In this document: one piece after another, positions 30,077-32,868 of the stretch
Layout of the letters: each line of letters begins with the position of its first letter
Numbering within the stretch: the first letter of the stretch is position 1
Source of the DNA: Anaerotruncus sp. G3(2012)
GTDB taxonomy: Bacteria > Bacillota > Clostridia > Oscillospirales > Ruminococcaceae
Length of the DNA: 32,868 bases
NCBI RefSeq assembly: GCF_000403395.2
Contig: NZ_KE159679.1
Coordinates: 60,385-93,252 of the forward strand
Direction: 5' to 3'
Position numbers and translations under genes: made by a program
The notes under the pieces: generated by a model
What the model was told of the DNA's origin: nothing
Seen by the model: the letters and a program-made list of their open reading frames with translations, nothing else
Databases searched by the model: none

Positions 30077-30428
30077 CCGCATCCACCGCCTGTTTCAAAT
30101 CTTCCAGCATCCGGCTGATGCCCGCGCTGTGTGCGATCGAATCGTCCGCAATGAACTTGAATTCGGGCAGTTTGCGCAGCTTCATCCGCGCGTTCAGTTC
30201 CCGCTTGATGAAGCCGGACGCGCTGTCCAACCCTTTGACCGCGTTTTTGGCGGCGTCAAACCCCTCCATCGCGCTGATATAGACCTTGCAGTGGGACATA
30301 TCCCTCGAAAGCTCCATCTTCACGATCGACAGCAGGCCGCTGACCCGCGGGTCTTTGAGCGAGCGCATGATGTCGCTCAGCTCCCGTTTCATATCCTCTT
30401 CCGTTCTGGAAGCTCTGTAAGAGCCCAT
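30063..30428 (-). CDS. rbfA: Ribosome-binding factor A
   Basis: RbfA is a KH-fold protein that binds the 30S subunit during 16S rRNA maturation and cold adaptation. The 121 residues include the conserved N-terminal helix (EEDMKRELSDIMRSLKDPRVSG), the strand DMSHCKVYISAMEG and LRKLPEFKFIADDSI. The start is the ATG at 30428, with GGAGGGG 6 nt upstream. A longer open frame runs into the repeat and is rejected. Only 45 bp separate the ATG from a strong terminator-like hairpin in repeat R6, unusual for a gene normally cotranscribed with infB. Confidence 0.95.
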   Translation of the reverse strand: MGSYRASRTEEDMKRELSDIMRSLKDPRVSGLLSIVKMELSRDMSHCKVYISAMEGFDAAKNAVKGLDSASGFIKRELNARMKLRKLPEFKFIADDSIAHSAGISRMLEDLKQAVDADGEG

Positions 30429-30472
30429 AGATTCCCCTCCGTTTCGGGTATTTTTACGCTCCATATCCTTTG

Positions 30473-30507
30473 AAAAAAAGGGGGCTTTTTTCTTGCAAAA
30501 AGCCCCC
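30473..30507 (-). terminator. Terminator or attenuator in the infB-rbfA gap (module A of R6)
   Basis: On the minus strand, GGGGGCTTTTT and AAAAAGCCCCC pair over 11 bp with a 6-nt loop, followed immediately by seven T. This is the only copy of module A with a long T-tract. It would stop or reduce transcription from infB into rbfA. Confidence 0.75.
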
Positions 30508-30713
30508 TCTTGGCTCCGGCCCGCGGTCAGAGCCAATTCACCCTGAAAAATCGCTTCTCAGGAGAACGTATTCCGCCGCGTGCGCGCGGCGGCGGGGGCC
30601 CTGCCCCTCGACCCCGCCACCTTTGACTGCCCGCCGCAGCGGCGTGCATAGGCCAACCGGCGCGAAGCGTCGGCTCTTAGGCCGGAGCAAAGGTGGACGA
30701 AACTTTTGGTTTA
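30480..30713 (+). repeat. Dispersed intergenic repeat, copy R6 (most complete)
   Basis: All modules are present: GGGGGCTTTTT hairpin, TTGGCTCCGGCC / GGTCAGAGCCAA followed by TTCACCC, TCGCTTCTCAGGAGAACGTA, GCGTGCGCGC, GGGGGCCCTGCCCCTCGACC, a CACCTTTG / CAAAGGTG inverted pair around GCATAGGCCAACCGGCGCGA, and GGACGAAACTTTTGGTTT. It fills nearly all of the 321-bp infB-rbfA gap. Confidence 0.82.
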
Positions 30714-30749
30714 GCCAAATCTTTTGGCCAAATCTTTCGTCATGCGTTA

Positions 30750-32868
30750 TTATTCACGGTATTCCTCGATCTCATACGCTTCGAAGATGTCGCCTTCCTT
30801 GAGATCGTTGAATTTATTTAGGCCCATGCCGCACTCGTACCCTTTCGCAACCTCTTTCACATCGTCCTTAAACCGTTTGAGGCTGGAGAGGTGGTCATCA
30901 GCGATGATGATGCCGTCACGCACCACACGGATTTCAGCATTGCGGGTGATCTTGCCCTCAAGCACATAGCACCCCGCGACCGTACCGACATTGGTGATCT
31001 TGTAGACCTGCCGGATTTCGGCGCGGCCCAGCTCGACCTCGCGGGTTTTGGGGGCGAGCATCCCCTTCATAGCGGTCTCAACATCGTTGATCGCATCGTA
31101 GATGATCCGGTAGAGGCGCAGCTCCACGCCGTCCCGCTCGGCGTTGTCCTTGGCCATCGGGTCGGGCCGGACGTTGAACCCGACGATGATCGCATTGGAA
31201 GCATCGGCGAGCATGACATCGCTCTCCGAGACGGCGCCGACCGCACCGTGGATCACCTTGACCCGTACTTCGTCGTTCGAGAGCTTCTCGAGCGACTGTT
31301 TGACCGCCTCGACCGACCCCTGTACGTCGGCCTTGACGATGATCGGCAGTTCCTTCATGTCGCCCTGTGAGATATGGCTGAAGAGGTTGTCGAGGGTGAC
31401 CTTCTCATACGAGCTGAACTGCTGCTGCTTGTTCTCGAACTTGCGCTGGTCGACCAGCTCTTTGGCGAGCCGTTCGTCCTCAACCGCATTGAACACATCG
31501 CCCGCCTCGGGCACATCCCCCAAGCCGGTGATCTCGACCGGCATCGACGGGGTGGCCTCGGCGACCTTTTCCCCGCGGTCGTTCATCATGACGCGCACCC
31601 GTCCAATCGCAGTCCCCGCGATGACCACGTCGCCGGTGTGCAGGGTCCCGCTCTGGACGAGGATGGTTGCAACCGGGCCGCGGCCTTTGTCCAGCTTTGC
31701 CTCGATTACAGTCCCCTTTGCCATCTTGTCGGGGTTAGCCTTGAGTTCGCTTGTGTCGGCGACCAGCTGGATCATCTCGAGCAGGTCGGGGATGCCCTCG
31801 CTGGTTTTGGCCGAAACCTTGATGCAGGGCACGTCGCCGCCCCACTCCTCGGGTACCAGCTCGTACTCGGTCAGCTCCTGCATGACCTTGTCGGGGTTGG
31901 CGTGGGGTTTATCCATCTTGTTGACCGCCACGATGATCGAGACCCCTGCGGCCTTCGCATGGTTGATCGCCTCGACCGTCTGAGGCATGATGCCATCATC
32001 CGCCGCGACCACGATTACCGCAATATCGGTGACCTGTGCACCGCGGGCGCGCATGGAGGTAAACGCCGCATGGCCGGGGGTATCGAGGAAGGTAACCGGG
32101 CGGTCGTTGACCAGAACCTGGTACGCGCCGATGTGCTGGGTGATGCCGCCCGCCTCACCGGCAGTGACATTGGCATTCCGGATCGCGTCGAGCAGGGAGG
32201 TCTTGCCGTGGTCGACATGGCCCATGACCACCACGATCGGCGGGCGCTCGACCATCTTGTCGTCGTCGTCCTCCTCGACCTCGAACAGCCGGTCCTCGAT
32301 CGTGACAACGACCTCCTTCTCGACCTTCGCGCCGATCTCGATCGAGACCATCGAAGCGGTGTCGAAATCGAGGGTCTCGTTGACTGTCGCCATTACGCCC
32401 AGCCCCATCAGACGTTTGATGATCTCCGCCGAGGTGACATGCAGCCGCGCCGCGAGCTCCCCGACTGTGATCTCCTCCGGAATGGTGATCGAGAGGTTTT
32501 TCCGGCGCTGCCGCTCAAGCTCGAGGCGGCGCATCTTCGCGTCCTCCTTCTCCTTGCGGGACATCACCGGTTTGCCTGCCCGCCGCTGTGCGCTGCGCTG
32601 GGTCAGCTTCTGCTTCTGGGCCGCGGTGTCGCGGTTGCCCAGCTTGCTCTGGGCGAGGTTGTCGTACTTCTCGTTGTACTTCTCCATCTCAACCTGGGTC
32701 GAGCCTGCCCGGGTATCAACCGTCATGCCGCCCTGCGGACGCTGGCGCGGCTTCTGCTGCTGCGGCGCCTGCTGGTTCTGCTGCTGCCCGCCCTGCCGGT
32801 TATCCTGCCGCTGCTGGTTCCCACGGTTCTGCTGCCCGCCCTGCTGGCGCTGTCCACCCTGCTGCTGG
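30750..32868 (-). CDS. infB: Translation initiation factor IF-2 (partial, N-terminus beyond window)
   Basis: IF-2 is the GTPase that brings initiator tRNA to the 30S subunit. The reading frame stays open to the right edge, so the start lies outside. The visible part begins with a Gln/Gly/Arg/Asn-rich low-complexity stretch (about 47 residues) and a basic charged linker. The IF2_N domain ([21 protein letters not shown]) follows, then the G domain: [13 protein letters not shown] (G1), DTPGHAAF (G3), NKMDKP (G4) and SAKTSEG (G5). The C-terminal domains are complete, ending in [14 protein letters not shown]. It heads the cluster with rbfA, nrnA, truB and ribF. Confidence 0.97.
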   Translation of the reverse strand, partial: QQQGGQRQQGGQQNRGNQQRQDNRQGGQQQNQQAPQQQKPRQRPQGGMTVDTRAGSTQVEMEKYNEKYDNLAQSKLGNRDTAAQKQKLTQRSAQRRAGKPVMSRKEKEDAKMRRLELERQRRKNLSITIPEEITVGELAARLHVTSAEIIKRLMGLGVMATVNETLDFDTASMVSIEIGAKVEKEVVVTIEDRLFEVEEDDDDKMVERPPIVVVMGHVDHGKTSLLDAIRNANVTAGEAGGITQHIGAYQVLVNDRPVTFLDTPGHAAFTSMRARGAQVTDIAVIVVAADDGIMPQTVEAINHAKAAGVSIIVAVNKMDKPHANPDKVMQELTEYELVPEEWGGDVPCIKVSAKTSEGIPDLLEMIQLVADTSELKANPDKMAKGTVIEAKLDKGRGPVATILVQSGTLHTGDVVIAGTAIGRVRVMMNDRGEKVAEATPSMPVEITGLGDVPEAGDVFNAVEDERLAKELVDQRKFENKQQQFSSYEKVTLDNLFSHISQGDMKELPIIVKADVQGSVEAVKQSLEKLSNDEVRVKVIHGAVGAVSESDVMLADASNAIIVGFNVRPDPMAKDNAERDGVELRLYRIIYDAINDVETAMKGMLAPKTREVELGRAEIRQVYKITNVGTVAGCYVLEGKITRNAEIRVVRDGIIIADDHLSSLKRFKDDVKEVAKGYECGMGLNKFNDLKEGDIFEAYEIEEYRE

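Overview
The window looks like a chromosomal segment of an anaerobic, Gram-positive member of the Clostridia, probably in or near the Ruminococcaceae/Oscillospiraceae. This rests on anaerobic ribonucleotide-reductase genes, PyrK/PyrD-type dihydroorotate dehydrogenase, a QueT transporter, a CsbB/YfhO-like glycosylation pair, short paired ChrA transporters, strong AGGAGG-type ribosome binding sites and GTG/TTG starts. By eye the DNA is G+C-rich; I did not compute a value. I see no phage, plasmid, transposase or CRISPR locus. Most genes are core housekeeping genes, with several unrecognised proteins between them.

Layout. 1-1010: a repeat copy, then a 61-residue protein resembling the NrdD glycyl-radical tail, overlapping nrdG. 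1074-3045: a MATE efflux pump and its probable MarR regulator, each preceded by the same near-palindromic operator. 3053-4203: two half-size chromate-transporter subunits. 4271-6172: pyrB-pyrI-cyclophilin operon. 6207-9010: a large lipoprotein and a small membrane protein, both unrecognised. 9046-12144: an aldose-epimerase-like protein and two tandem paralogues of an unrecognised family. 12233-15698: a CsbB-type glycosyltransferase overlapping yfhO. 15941-17083: a YfbR-like 5'-nucleotidase and a DUF805 protein. 17142-18910: a PIG-V-like mannosyltransferase with an overlapping exported partner gene. 19069-22443: glnS and gltX, preceded by a 6S-RNA-like structured element. 22771-24926: ruvX and pyrK-pyrD. 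25027-26971: queT with a structured leader, then a COG3199 NAD-kinase-like gene. 27029-27105: tRNA-Val(CAC). 27200-32868: the infB-rbfA-nrnA-truB-ribF cluster, with infB cut by the right edge.

The strongest unexplained signal is a dispersed, modular non-coding repeat found at about nine intergenic positions. Each full copy has a GGGGGCTTTTT hairpin, then a second hairpin whose stem changes sequence but stays paired and is followed by AATTCACCC. Next come a GCGCTTCTCAGGATAA block, a variable G+C-rich body and a terminal GAAACTTTTGGTTT-like end. Copies lie in leaders, between genes of one operon and between the two tandem paralogues. In the infB-rbfA gap the hairpin carries a T-tract and should act as a terminator or attenuator.

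Other points for follow-up are the mini glycyl-radical protein, the 6S-like element with convergent promoters, the structured queT leader, the MarR operator pair and the PIG-V partner protein. No complete new defence or mobile system is visible.
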